From positions 1 through 64,000 of the forward strand of contig NC_016633.1 of assembly GCF_000236685.1 (NCBI RefSeq): a stretch of DNA of 64,000 bases, in the 5' to 3' direction. Made by a program: the position numbers and the translations under genes. This DNA comes from Sphaerochaeta pleomorpha str. Grapes. GTDB taxonomy: Bacteria > Spirochaetota > Spirochaetia > Sphaerochaetales > Sphaerochaetaceae. Position 1 is the stretch's first letter. Each line of letters begins with the position of its first letter. This document shows, piece by piece, positions 45,166 through 54,641 of this stretch. Under the pieces are notes generated by a model, which was given only the letters and a program-made list of their open reading frames with translations, did not search any database and was not told the DNA's origin.

Positions 45166-46650
45166 TCAGTTCTTGCCCCTTTGTTTTTGCTGGCTGCATG
45201 GCAATGCTTCTCTAAAAGCCTTTCTTGATAGAAACAACCTGCGTCTGGGCAATTTGGAGAGATGCAGTATTCCTTGAAACACCAGGATTTCGATGGCAGC
45301 GGTCAGTTCCGGTTCTTTCCAGGAAAAAAGGATTCCCGAACGGCTGTCTCCTTTTTCTTTGGTCAAGAGAAGTGTGGAGAGGCGCATAGGAGAATACGAA
45401 AAGGGTCTTGCCCTCACCGTCTGCAGTATTTGTCTGTAACCATCTGGATGGGAGAAGAAGATGCCATTGCAAAAATCGCAACCATTACACGATTCGATTT
45501 CGCTGTTTAGCAAAGCAACCAATTGCTTGCGAAAGCAGTCGTTCCGATGATAAAAGATTGCATAGAGTGCATTAAATGAAAGTTCTCCTTTTTGATAATG
45601 CATCTGTTCCTCCAGACCTAACAGGACATAGGCATTGGCAATCGCTCCGTCCCTGCCTGCCCGGCCACTTTCCTGCAGATAGGATTCTGCATTGTTGCAC
45701 AGGGTCCTATGGATAACTGTCCTGATATTTTTTTTATCAACCCCCATTCCGAATGCACAGGTGGCAAAGAGAACAGCCCCCTTTTGGTCGTTGAACCAGT
45801 TCTCCAGATAGGACCTTGCTTCCCTGCTCAACCCTGCATGGTAATAGCGGCAGGGAACGGTAGGGTAGGAAGAAAGGAATTGGTCGCAGGCAATCTCACA
45901 TTCGCGCCTGGTAGAACAAAAGACTACCGCCGGACGGGAGCGAGGAAAAGCGAGGATCATGGCGATGGAATGGGGTTTCGACAGGGTTTCTTGGCAATGG
46001 TAGATGATGTTTTCCCTGTCGGCGTTGCCCCGTACGATATGGGGGCGGACGTTTGAGAACAACATGGGAACCAAGGCCTCAGTTATTTTTTCGCTGGCAG
46101 TGGCAGTAAAGGCAAGGATTTGTCGTACACGGAGAAAGGAGATGATACTTCCCAGGTTTTGGTAGGAGGGGCGGAATGTCTTGCCCCATTGCACTACTGT
46201 ATGTGCCTCGTCAACAACCAGCAAGCTGATCTGATATGAGGAAAGCTTGGAGATGACCTCTGTTGTTCCCATGCATTCGGCATTTGTAATGATAACCCTG
46301 GCTTTTTTTTGCTCCAGAGAAGACCAAATCTCTGACCGTTGCGCCCTGGTCTGTCCCCCGCGGATGCAGACGCAGTTGATTTTACCATTTTCAAACCGGC
46401 GGACTTGGTCGTTCATCAAGGAGAGGAGGGGATAGACAATTACGGTGAGACCAGAAACCAACAAAGAAGGTAACATGAAGCAGACACTCTTGCCCGACCC
46501 GGTAGGCAGGATGACCAGCATTCCTTTGTGGTCTGACATTTCCTTGTCCTGTTCCAGGATTCTCTGGATTACGAGACTCTGGTAGGGAAAAAGCGAGGTA
46601 AGTCCAAATTGCTCAGTAGCTATCGCATCGATGGTTTCTTGAAGGTCCAT
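45166..46650 (-). CDS. RecQ-type DNA helicase, short form
   Basis: ATP-dependent 3'-5' DNA helicase of 494 residues. It has motif 0 (LFPYQSLVIQRIL), Walker A LPTGSGKS, DEAH in VVDEAHTVVQWGKTFRPSY, LAFTATA, and motif VI YLQESGRAGRDG. Zinc ligands (CFRKQ...CNGCDFC) are present. There is no C-terminal HRDC domain and only a short winged-helix region, so this is the reduced RecQ type. No ribosome site before the ATG. A 64-codon open frame ends one base upstream, but it is not convincing as a gene. Confidence 0.85.
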   Translation of the reverse strand: MDLQETIDAIATEQFGLTSLFPYQSLVIQRILEQDKEMSDHKGMLVILPTGSGKSVCFMLPSLLVSGLTVIVYPLLSLMNDQVRRFENGKINCVCIRGGQTRAQRSEIWSSLEQKKARVIITNAECMGTTEVISKLSSYQISLLVVDEAHTVVQWGKTFRPSYQNLGSIISFLRVRQILAFTATASEKITEALVPMLFSNVRPHIVRGNADRENIIYHCQETLSKPHSIAMILAFPRSRPAVVFCSTRRECEIACDQFLSSYPTVPCRYYHAGLSREARSYLENWFNDQKGAVLFATCAFGMGVDKKNIRTVIHRTLCNNAESYLQESGRAGRDGAIANAYVLLGLEEQMHYQKGELSFNALYAIFYHRNDCFRKQLVALLNSEIESCNGCDFCNGIFFSHPDGYRQILQTVRARPFSYSPMRLSTLLLTKEKGDSRSGILFSWKEPELTAAIEILVFQGILHLSKLPRRRLFLSRKAFREALPCSQQKQRGKN

Positions 46651-46962
46651 ACTATACGAAGGAATAGAAATGTATTTTCTGCTTCACGGAAACCAAAAGG
46701 CGGTTAGCTTGAAAAGCCTCCCCTGTCTCTGTCCTGCCTTTCTGCAGATGGTTTACCTTACCTAATTTGGCCAAGAGATGTGCAATCGTGGCATAAACCA
46801 ATAAATACATGACAGGAGAAAAAATCTCAGTGGACATCGAGGGCAATGTGAATTAAAGTGTTCATTTATGGACCTCCCTTTGTTTGCAGCAGCTGTATAC
46901 AGGATGTTTTAGATAATTTCTGTATGCACGGTGAATTCAGATTATGTATGTAAGGATAGGTT
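46651..46962. other. Intergenic region between recQ-like and response-regulator genes
   Basis: 312 bases with divergent promoters presumably inside. The only distinct element is the perfect palindrome CTGTATACAG (46893-46902), about 60 bases before the response-regulator start. Confidence 0.4.
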
Positions 46963-47700
46963 ATGTTGAATATCGCCCTATGCGATGATGAGCCTAATCA
47001 GCTGGCTCTCATTGCATTGTATACGTCAGAATGTATGCAATCGAATCAGTATGAATGTACGATTCGTCAGTTTCTCCATCCCGATGAGCTACTCAGAACC
47101 TGTGAAAAACAAAGGTTCCATCTCTATGTCCTCGATATTGTGATGCCTCTGGTAAATGGTATCGAGGTAGGGAAGGCTATCAGGAAACTTGATCGTGAGG
47201 CTCAGATTATCTATGCTACCACCGAACCTGGTTTTGCCTTGCAATCATTTGTAGCAAACCCTATCAATTATTTGCTCAAACCAATCGACAAACAGCAATT
47301 CTTCAAAACCCTTACTCTGGCAATATCGAAATTGGATGTACAAAGGGAAAGTACCTTCTTGGTGAAGACCCATGAAGGAATGCGCATCCTCAGGTTGTCT
47401 GAAGTGGTTTATTGTGAGTATACAAGCCACACGGTTATCTACACCCTTGTAGATGCGAAGATTGTTACCACGTGTATCCTCAAGGGTACCTTTGCCCAAC
47501 ATATTACACCGTTATTACAGGATAAGCGTTTTTTGAGGCCCCATACGTCCTACGTATTGAACATGGACTATGTAGAAAGCTTTGGTAAAAACAAATTCAC
47601 CCTTCGCAATGGATATACAGTTCCTATCGTTGCCAAACAATACAGTGTAGTGCGGGATATCTATATGGACTATCTTCTGGCAAAGGAGAGTTCCCGATGA
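46963..47700 (+). CDS. LytTR-type response regulator (AgrA-like)
   Basis: 245 residues after AAGGAT. The receiver domain has CDDE near the start, the phospho-acceptor Asp in LYVLDIVMP (about residue 56) and the switch Lys in YLLKPI. The C-terminal LytTR DNA-binding domain has VYCEYTSHTVIYT and LLQDKRFLRPHTSYVLNMDYV. It overlaps the kinase gene by 4 bases. Confidence 0.92.
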   Translation: MLNIALCDDEPNQLALIALYTSECMQSNQYECTIRQFLHPDELLRTCEKQRFHLYVLDIVMPLVNGIEVGKAIRKLDREAQIIYATTEPGFALQSFVANPINYLLKPIDKQQFFKTLTLAISKLDVQRESTFLVKTHEGMRILRLSEVVYCEYTSHTVIYTLVDAKIVTTCILKGTFAQHITPLLQDKRFLRPHTSYVLNMDYVESFGKNKFTLRNGYTVPIVAKQYSVVRDIYMDYLLAKESSR

Positions 47701-48983
47701 TTGATATGCTGAGCAATATCCTTCGGGGTAGCGTTACCTCTGTCATGGATGTATTTCTCCTGTTTACCCTGGCAAAGCCAAAGTTTGGCCGATGCACCAC
47801 TGTTATCGTTGCCAGTATCGTATTATTGGTGAATATTGCCAGTAATATCTGGTTCTATAGGATTGGAGACCTAACCGCACTGTCTAGGTTTGACGTTGTA
47901 ATGTTTATGGTAGTCGGCCTTGCTTTGAAACCTCTGACAAAGTCCAGTTTCATGCAGTGGTGTTTCAATTTTATCACTACTATCAATATTCTGATGATCA
48001 TCATCATTCTCAGCTTTCATCTGGGTAAATTATTTCCCTATCCCCAGTATGCCCATACTGCCCTTCGGCTGGGATTCTATAGCATCGTGATATTTCTCTT
48101 CCAAAGATACTTGCTTCCCTTGTATCAATCAGTTGTCAATAACTGGCCGGTATTTTCAGGTTTGGTGTTATGTATTTTCTTCAATTTATCCTATTACTTT
48201 TACTTTACGGATGATATTGAGAATACTTTGCTTGTTTGTAAGTGGCCGTTATTTCTGTTGGTCACGCTTTCCTTGGCTGCTTATAGCACTGTTTTCTATT
48301 CCCTGAAAAAAATCACGGCAATCTATGCCTTGGAAAATGAGAACCTGAGAATTCAGAATGATGCGGTCCTGCTTTCACAAGCAGCTTCAACTATGGCAGA
48401 AAAATTGGAACTTATGGACAAGGTAGCCTGTCAGAACAGTATAGCATCCCATGACCGCCGGCATTTCAACAGCATGATCCTGGGACTATTGGAGCAAGGT
48501 GACCTGGATGAGGCTGTATCCTGTTTGCGTAAACAGAATGCAATACAACCGCATCCAAACAAGAACTATTGTGAAAATAAAGCAGTAAACGCCGCTATAA
48601 GCTATTATGTAGATATGGCAGGGCAGAGGGGAATACAAACAAAGATACACTTTACCCTGCCGCTGGATATGGATGTCGATTCTTTGGAGTTGGCTGTAGT
48701 GGTCTCGAACCTTTTTGAAAATGCCATCCATGGCGTTGCTCTCTTGCCGGAAGGCCAAGAAAGATATATTCATGTTACCTGCCTGCAGGTAGGAAGGTTG
48801 ATGCTCGAGATGTGCAATCCTTGTGTCGATACTGTGACATTAGGTGAGGATGGGCTTCCTTTTTCAAGTCAGGAAGGCCATGGGGTAGGGACTAAGAGCA
48901 TCTGTGCGTTTGCAAACGCACATGCTGCAGAGTTGCTCTACCATGTTGAGAACGGTCTGTTCAGAGTGAGATTGCTTATCTGA
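47697..48983 (+). CDS. AgrC-type (GHKL) sensor histidine kinase
   Basis: 428 residues: six to seven membrane segments in the first 210 residues, a coiled-coil linker, the phospho-acceptor His in ASHDRRHFNSM, and a GHKL ATPase domain with N-box VSNLFENAIHGV and G-box GHGVGTKS. Typical of peptide-sensing systems, but no signal peptide gene is seen next to it. It probably phosphorylates the adjacent LytTR regulator. Confidence 0.9.
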   Translation: MIDMLSNILRGSVTSVMDVFLLFTLAKPKFGRCTTVIVASIVLLVNIASNIWFYRIGDLTALSRFDVVMFMVVGLALKPLTKSSFMQWCFNFITTINILMIIIILSFHLGKLFPYPQYAHTALRLGFYSIVIFLFQRYLLPLYQSVVNNWPVFSGLVLCIFFNLSYYFYFTDDIENTLLVCKWPLFLLVTLSLAAYSTVFYSLKKITAIYALENENLRIQNDAVLLSQAASTMAEKLELMDKVACQNSIASHDRRHFNSMILGLLEQGDLDEAVSCLRKQNAIQPHPNKNYCENKAVNAAISYYVDMAGQRGIQTKIHFTLPLDMDVDSLELAVVVSNLFENAIHGVALLPEGQERYIHVTCLQVGRLMLEMCNPCVDTVTLGEDGLPFSSQEGHGVGTKSICAFANAHAAELLYHVENGLFRVRLLI

Positions 48984-49073
48984 ATACCTATCACCATTGG
49001 TTTTTTAAGTAGAAAATCGCGTCTTTTAGGAAAATCGTCCCATTTTTTTGATGGTCCTGCTAGGCTTCCCCTT

Positions 49074-49085
49074 CAGTACGTACTG
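49074..49085. promoter_or_regulatory. Palindrome CAGTACGTACTG before surface-protein genes
   Basis: Perfect 12-bp palindrome 60 bases before the 49146 gene start. Could be an operator or be chance. Confidence 0.35.
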
Positions 49086-49145
49086 TATTGATTCTTCCTG
49101 ATGCTATGCAAAATGGCTTCAGGAGTTACTTTCGGGGGTGTGGTG

Positions 49146-50258
49146 ATGGTTTCTAGATTGCGAAAATCAGTTTGTATTGGTTTTCTATTTTTTGTATCTG
49201 CCGTATATGTCTTTGCTTCGGGAAATCCCCTAAGCATTTTGATCAAACCGACGTCTGAGACGGTAAAGGCCTTTCGTTACTTGAGTGGGCCAACCAGTGA
49301 TGGTTTATGGACAGAAGTCGATATTTCCAGTCCTAGTATTGTCCTTGAAGGCTTTGACAGCATACATGATGCATTATACGTGCAGCAAACCGAAGATTTT
49401 GTAACTTGGAGTGGTACCTATACGTATCGATACGATTCCACTAAGAAGGCTTGGAATGTTTTGCTCGAGGAAAACAAACGAGCTTTGATTCCCGAACATA
49501 CAAAGAATCCTCTCAATATTTTGATCAAACCGACATCTGAGACGGTAAAGGCCTTTCGTTACCAGAGCGGACAAAACAGTGATGGTTTGTGGACACAAGC
49601 CGATATTTCCAGTCCTAGTATTGTCCTTGAAGGGTTTGACAGTATTAATGATGCATTGTACGTGCAGCAAAGCGAAGATCTTGCCACGTGGAGCGATAGC
49701 TACCTATACACATACAATCCAACGCAAAATACCTGGGGTGTTTCCCTTCCTGCCACCAAAAAGACAAGCTTTGTCGATTCTCTTGAGGTGAAGCTTTATG
49801 GCCTGTACCCCTATGGGAAGAGTGCAACCTATTACTCCTATGTACTGGGAGCGGGTCTCAAAATGAACGTTGCCTTGGACACAGAGAAAAAGCTCATCGG
49901 ATATGGCGAAGCAACCTATAGCCGGGGACCTTCTGAGACTGACTGGGTCGATTCCATGCAGGCAATAGGGCTCTCAGTCGGGATGGGGTACAAAATTTCG
50001 CTCGGTAGCAAAATGCAGGTTACCCCCGAACTCGGGTATGGGGTTCTATTCCATATTTTCGATGCAGACTTCGATGAAGACGGTGAAAACAAATTCGAGG
50101 TGTTTGCAGACCAGCAGGTTCGCCTTTCCTTGAACCTGTGCTTTGCACTCGGGGACAAATACGAGTTGTTCTTTGCCCCTTTGGGAGTCCTTTTCTTCGA
50201 GGATGGGGATATCGGGACGATGTTCGGCTGCCAGAGCGGCCTTCGGTTCAATTTCTAG
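49146..50258 (+). CDS. Exported protein with two tandem repeats and a C-terminal beta-barrel
   Basis: 370 residues from ATG 49146 (GGGGGTG upstream), signal peptide ending VYVFASG. Two tandem units of about 93 residues follow (each beginning NPLxILIKPTSETVKAFRY and containing SSPSIVLEGFDS), nearly identical also at DNA level. The last 170 residues alternate strands (LGAGLKMNVALDTEKKLIGYGEATYS) and end in Phe (LRFNF), typical of outer-membrane barrels. It precedes a large surface lipoprotein by 9 bases, so the pair may act together at the surface. No family recognised for the repeats. Confidence 0.75.
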   Translation: MVSRLRKSVCIGFLFFVSAVYVFASGNPLSILIKPTSETVKAFRYLSGPTSDGLWTEVDISSPSIVLEGFDSIHDALYVQQTEDFVTWSGTYTYRYDSTKKAWNVLLEENKRALIPEHTKNPLNILIKPTSETVKAFRYQSGQNSDGLWTQADISSPSIVLEGFDSINDALYVQQSEDLATWSDSYLYTYNPTQNTWGVSLPATKKTSFVDSLEVKLYGLYPYGKSATYYSYVLGAGLKMNVALDTEKKLIGYGEATYSRGPSETDWVDSMQAIGLSVGMGYKISLGSKMQVTPELGYGVLFHIFDADFDEDGENKFEVFADQQVRLSLNLCFALGDKYELFFAPLGVLFFEDGDIGTMFGCQSGLRFNF

Positions 50259-50267
50259 GGGGTTGCC

Positions 50268-53200
50268 ATGAAAAAGACTAACAAAAAACATATATTACTG
50301 GTAATTGTATCGATATTGCTTTGCTTTGTCGGTTGTAGCGACATGATGGAGAAACTGGGAAAGATTTCCCTCCATATCGAATTAGACAACCACGAGGTCT
50401 CCGTTGCCTCCTATACTTTGACTGGGACACAAGGAAGCGTAACGCTTAATCCTGAAGTCCCTGAATCCCTCAACGTTGACTTGTCATCCTTGAAGCCTGG
50501 GACATGGTCGCTTACGGTAAAAGCCTTTGACAGTGGAAGTACGCAGATTGGTACCGGGACACAGGAAGTTAATCTCAAGGAAGGACAGGTTCTGGACACT
50601 ACCTTGCTGGTTGTGTTTACCCAGCCAGACCCAGAGGTTACAGATTTCACGCTGTTATCCCCCTCTCGTTTTGATACCACTGATGGCAAGATTAAAGATA
50701 CTACGGCAAAAATGGAATACAAGCTTGCTTCGTCTGGGGATGAGGCCTATGTTGCCTGTACCGAAGGTGAAACTATTTTGCCTCCGGGAACCTATCTGGT
50801 CAGGTATGCCGCAGCTCGAGGCTTTGATGCAAGTGAACCCCTTGCGATAACAATACCGGAATATGAACCGATCCAACTGACAATCGAAGACCCGACGTTG
50901 ACCACCACCAAAGTCTATGACGGTACTATCGATATCACCGGTACCGTGACTGCGGGTGCTCTGATCGGGGTAAAGGGAACAGATGCTGTATCAGTGAGTG
51001 CAACAGCAAGCTATGATTCAACCAATGCAGAGAATGGGAAAACCATAACAGTAACCTATACACTGGATGGGGCAGACAAGGAGAACTACAAGAAGCCGGT
51101 AGACAAAACAGTTGCTGGCGTAATCGAGAAGAAACAGCTTACCGTCGCAGACCCGACGTTGACCACAACCAAAGTATATGACGGAACTGTCGGTATCGCG
51201 GGTACCGTGACTGCGGGCGCTCTGATTGGAATTAATGGAACAGATGCTGTAACAGTGAGTGCAACAGCAAGCTATGATTCAACCACTGCGGAGAATGAAA
51301 AAACCATATCTGTCGGGTACACACTAAGCGGAGGTGACAAAGACAACTATTTCAAGCCTGTTAATAAAACGGTAGCGGGCGTTATAGAAAAGAAGCTGCT
51401 CACCGTTTCAGCTACCGCTACAGAGAAGGTCTACGACGGGACAATCAATGCTACCGGAATTCTGTCTTTGGAAGGGGTTGTCGGTTCGGATGAGGTACGT
51501 GCAACAGGCACTTATGCCTTCGCCGATGCCAATGTTGGTACCTCGAAGACAGTCAACGTGACCGGGATAACGCTTTCTGGTGCAAAGGCATCAAACTATT
51601 CGCTTTCGGCAACCACAGCTACGGCTACTGCTGCTATCACCAAAGCCACCTACGACATGAGCAAGATCAGCTTCAGCGGGGCATCGCCAACCTATGATGG
51701 GAATCCCCATTCCCTCTCAATCTCTGGCACCCTGCCTTCCGGAGTATCTGTTTCCTATAGCGGGAATGCGATGACCGATGCAGGGACTTACACGGTGATT
51801 GCAAGCTTCACCGGAGACAGCTCGAACTATGAGGCAATCGCAAGCAAGAGTGCGACACTTGCCATCGGCAAGGCAACCTACGATATGAGCGGTATCAGCT
51901 TCAACGGAGCATCGCCAACCTATGATGGGAATCCCCAGTCCCTCTCAATCTCGGGTAGCCTGCCCTTCGGGGTCAGTGTTTCCTACAGCGGGAATGCGAA
52001 GACCGATGTAGGGACCTACACGGTGGTTGCAAGCTTCTCTGGCGACAGTGCGAACTATACTGCGATTGAAAGCAAGAGTGCGACACTTGCCATAGGCAAG
52101 GCCACCTACGACATGAGCAAGATCAGCTTCAGCGGGGCATCGCCAACCTATGATGGGAATCCCCATTCCCTCTCAATCTCGGGCATCCTGCCTCCCGGAG
52201 TATCTGTTTCCTATAGCGGGAATGCGAGGACCGATGCAGGGACCTACACGGTGATTGCAAGCTTCACCGGAGACAGCTCGAACTATGAGGCAATCGCAAG
52301 CAAGAGTGCGACACTTACAATCAGCAAGGCTACCATGACAGGGACTGTGTCGGTTTCCGGGACTGCAAGGTATGGCGAAATCTTGACAGCGCAACCGAGT
52401 CTTTCCAACGCAGGGACGCCGACCTACCAGTGGAAACGTAGTGGGAATGTGATAAGCGGGGCAACAGGTTTGACCTATACCCTGGCCTCGGCTGACATTG
52501 GGTCGGCAATCACTGTTGTGGCGACCGCAGATGGCGTGAATTATACAGGTTCGATTACCAGCGCAACGACGGATACCGTCACCAAGGCAGTCTTGACCGC
52601 GACGGTTGGCGATTTCACGAGATCCTATGGTGAAGCCAATCCCTCGCTCGCTGTTTCGGTCACCGGATTCGTTAATAGTGAGAGTCCCTCCACTGCAAGT
52701 GGCTATGTGGCGCCGACGGCATCTGCTGCGGCTACAGCCTCCACCGGTTTGGGTTCCTATGGAATCACCCTTGCGGGCGGCAGTGCAGACAATTACAGTT
52801 TCGATACCAGCGACACGGGGACACTGACCATCCAGCAGAAGACGCTCTCGGTTACAACGATGGTAAGCGGCAAGACTTATGACGGAAATACACAGGGGTC
52901 GGGGAATTTCTTTATTGGAGGGGTCGTCGGCTCGGATGAGGTCGGTGTAACCGGTACCTTCACTTTTGAGGATGCCAATGCCGGTAATATAAAGACAGTC
53001 AACGTGACCGGGATAACCCTCACGGGTGCACAGAAAGCAAATTACTCGCTTGCGTCGACGACAGCTACCGGAAGGGTTTCGATTTATAAGAAGACGCTCA
53101 CCGTTACAGCGGCGGCTGATGGGAAGCTCTACGACGGGACAATCAATGCCACCGGAAGTCTGTCTTTAGGAGGGATTGTCGGTTCGGATGAGGTAAGTGC

Positions 53201-54416
53201 AACCGGTACCTTCGCTTTCGCCGATGTCAATGCAGGTTCTTCCAAGACAGTGAATGTGACCGGGATAACGCTTTCTGGTGCGAAGGCATCCAACTATTCG
53301 CTTTCGGCAACCACAGCTACGACTACTGCTGCTATCACCAAGGCCACCATGACAGGAACTGTCTCGATTACCGGTACAGCCAAATATGGTGAAACCTTGA
53401 CAGCGGTAGCGAGCCTGACTAATGCAGGGACGCCGACCTACCAGTGGAAACGTGGTGGAGTTGCGATAAGCGGTGCAACCGGTACGACCTATATCCTCAC
53501 TGCTTCTGATACCGGATATACTATTACGGTAACCGCGACCGCAGGTGGTTCCAATTACCAGGGGAGCATTACCAGCTTGGCAACAGCTGTGGTAGAAAAA
53601 AATGCTGGAGAATCCATAAGTGATTCTCCCCTCGGATATTTCCCATCCTTGCCTGCAACCCAAACAATCATAAACTTCACAGGTTTTACTGAAAACCTTG
53701 CCGGAATTGAAGCCTGTGTTTCTCTCAATGGTTCGCCATATGGTAGTTATGCAGATGTTGAAGTGGATAGCCGCGGCAGGGCGATGATTTTGGTAGGCTC
53801 TGATGTTACAACCGCTACAAAAGTCCAGTTCAGGAAAAAGGAGACAAACACTACGTATGCTGGACCTTCGAAAGAGATTTCTATATCTGAACAGGCTCTT
53901 TCAATTGGAGACTATTATCAAGGCGGAGTTGTTGCCTATCTCTACACTTCAGGATTTGGATATGTCAGTGGTGAAGTCCATGGCATAATTGCAGCGAAAA
54001 ATAACCAAGGTTCGATTCGCTGGTACAATGGAACTAATGAGCTTGTAGGCGTGTCAAATACCTCGGTAGGTGCCGGTTTAGCAAATACCAATGCAATTAT
54101 TGCAAAACAAGGAGCGGTTTCTACCAGTTATGCTGCAGGTCTTGCTCGCTCCTATACTGGAGGTGGCTATGCTGATTGGTTCCTGCCCTCTCTAGGTGAG
54201 TTAACTCTGCTGTATCATAATAGTGCACTCATAGGAAATCTCAATCTAGATGGAAGTAATTACTGGAGTTCCAATGAATCTATCCAGTATGGTTATGAAC
54301 CAGCGATATATGCAGCGGGTCGTCTGTTCAGTACTACAGTAAATCCTACGTATGATAACATATACGCGTTTTGGAAAACGGATATTTTGCTTGTACGCCC
54401 AATAAGGTATTTCTAA
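50268..54416 (+). CDS. Large surface lipoprotein with YDG and MBG repeats and a C-terminal Lcl/DUF1566-like domain
   Basis: 1382 residues. Signal peptide with lipobox FVGC (Cys23), a short N-terminal domain, then about 1000 residues of Ig-like repeats. First come YDG-type units (TKVYDGTIDITGTVTAGAL and relatives), then three 76-residue MBG-type units with exact period (residues 459-686), and then mixed units. The end (about 1213-1382) has GYADWFLPSLGELTLLYHN and NYWSSNE, the pattern of the DUF1566/Lcl-type carbohydrate- or ligand-binding fold. It looks like an adhesin or surface-display protein presenting a terminal binding domain on a long stalk. Start ATG follows AGGGGG. Confidence 0.85.
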   Translation: MKKTNKKHILLVIVSILLCFVGCSDMMEKLGKISLHIELDNHEVSVASYTLTGTQGSVTLNPEVPESLNVDLSSLKPGTWSLTVKAFDSGSTQIGTGTQEVNLKEGQVLDTTLLVVFTQPDPEVTDFTLLSPSRFDTTDGKIKDTTAKMEYKLASSGDEAYVACTEGETILPPGTYLVRYAAARGFDASEPLAITIPEYEPIQLTIEDPTLTTTKVYDGTIDITGTVTAGALIGVKGTDAVSVSATASYDSTNAENGKTITVTYTLDGADKENYKKPVDKTVAGVIEKKQLTVADPTLTTTKVYDGTVGIAGTVTAGALIGINGTDAVTVSATASYDSTTAENEKTISVGYTLSGGDKDNYFKPVNKTVAGVIEKKLLTVSATATEKVYDGTINATGILSLEGVVGSDEVRATGTYAFADANVGTSKTVNVTGITLSGAKASNYSLSATTATATAAITKATYDMSKISFSGASPTYDGNPHSLSISGTLPSGVSVSYSGNAMTDAGTYTVIASFTGDSSNYEAIASKSATLAIGKATYDMSGISFNGASPTYDGNPQSLSISGSLPFGVSVSYSGNAKTDVGTYTVVASFSGDSANYTAIESKSATLAIGKATYDMSKISFSGASPTYDGNPHSLSISGILPPGVSVSYSGNARTDAGTYTVIASFTGDSSNYEAIASKSATLTISKATMTGTVSVSGTARYGEILTAQPSLSNAGTPTYQWKRSGNVISGATGLTYTLASADIGSAITVVATADGVNYTGSITSATTDTVTKAVLTATVGDFTRSYGEANPSLAVSVTGFVNSESPSTASGYVAPTASAAATASTGLGSYGITLAGGSADNYSFDTSDTGTLTIQQKTLSVTTMVSGKTYDGNTQGSGNFFIGGVVGSDEVGVTGTFTFEDANAGNIKTVNVTGITLTGAQKANYSLASTTATGRVSIYKKTLTVTAAADGKLYDGTINATGSLSLGGIVGSDEVSATGTFAFADVNAGSSKTVNVTGITLSGAKASNYSLSATTATTTAAITKATMTGTVSITGTAKYGETLTAVASLTNAGTPTYQWKRGGVAISGATGTTYILTASDTGYTITVTATAGGSNYQGSITSLATAVVEKNAGESISDSPLGYFPSLPATQTIINFTGFTENLAGIEACVSLNGSPYGSYADVEVDSRGRAMILVGSDVTTATKVQFRKKETNTTYAGPSKEISISEQALSIGDYYQGGVVAYLYTSGFGYVSGEVHGIIAAKNNQGSIRWYNGTNELVGVSNTSVGAGLANTNAIIAKQGAVSTSYAAGLARSYTGGGYADWFLPSLGELTLLYHNSALIGNLNLDGSNYWSSNESIQYGYEPAIYAAGRLFSTTVNPTYDNIYAFWKTDILLVRPIRYF
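51642..52325 (+). repeat. Three 228-bp direct repeats in the surface lipoprotein gene
   Basis: Units 51642-51869, 51870-52097 and 52098-52325, in frame (76 codons). Units 1 and 3 are almost identical; unit 2 differs more. Such repeats can expand or contract by recombination. Confidence 0.92.
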
Positions 54417-54641
54417 TAGTGACCTCTCTGTCGGGCTTTTGTCTGGCAGCCTATGGGGTTGAAAAAAGCTATCCTGTATTGTCAGTTGGGAGTCATGAAA
54501 GATTCGTGACACCTACAAGACAAGAGGGATAGCTCTTTATTTTACCTGCAATAATCAAAGGAATTGCGAGAAGGAATAGCTCAAAGAGCGATGCTCCGAC
54601 ATACCTATCTACGGTAATATTTTATTCGTGCCGGAAGGTTC
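54417..54641. other. Intergenic region between convergent genes
   Basis: 225 bases; no convincing terminator hairpin or other feature seen. Confidence 0.4.

Noticed and set aside
46652-46846. 64-codon frame ending one base before the recQ-like gene
   Set aside because: No ribosome site, no recognisable sequence; coupling is possible but unsupported.
49005-49050. AAAATCG direct repeats as LytTR boxes
   Set aside because: Their 18-base period does not match the usual 21-22-base spacing of LytTR sites.
51642-52325. Regular repeats as a CRISPR array
   Set aside because: Repeats are 228 bp, in frame and without spacers; they encode protein domains.
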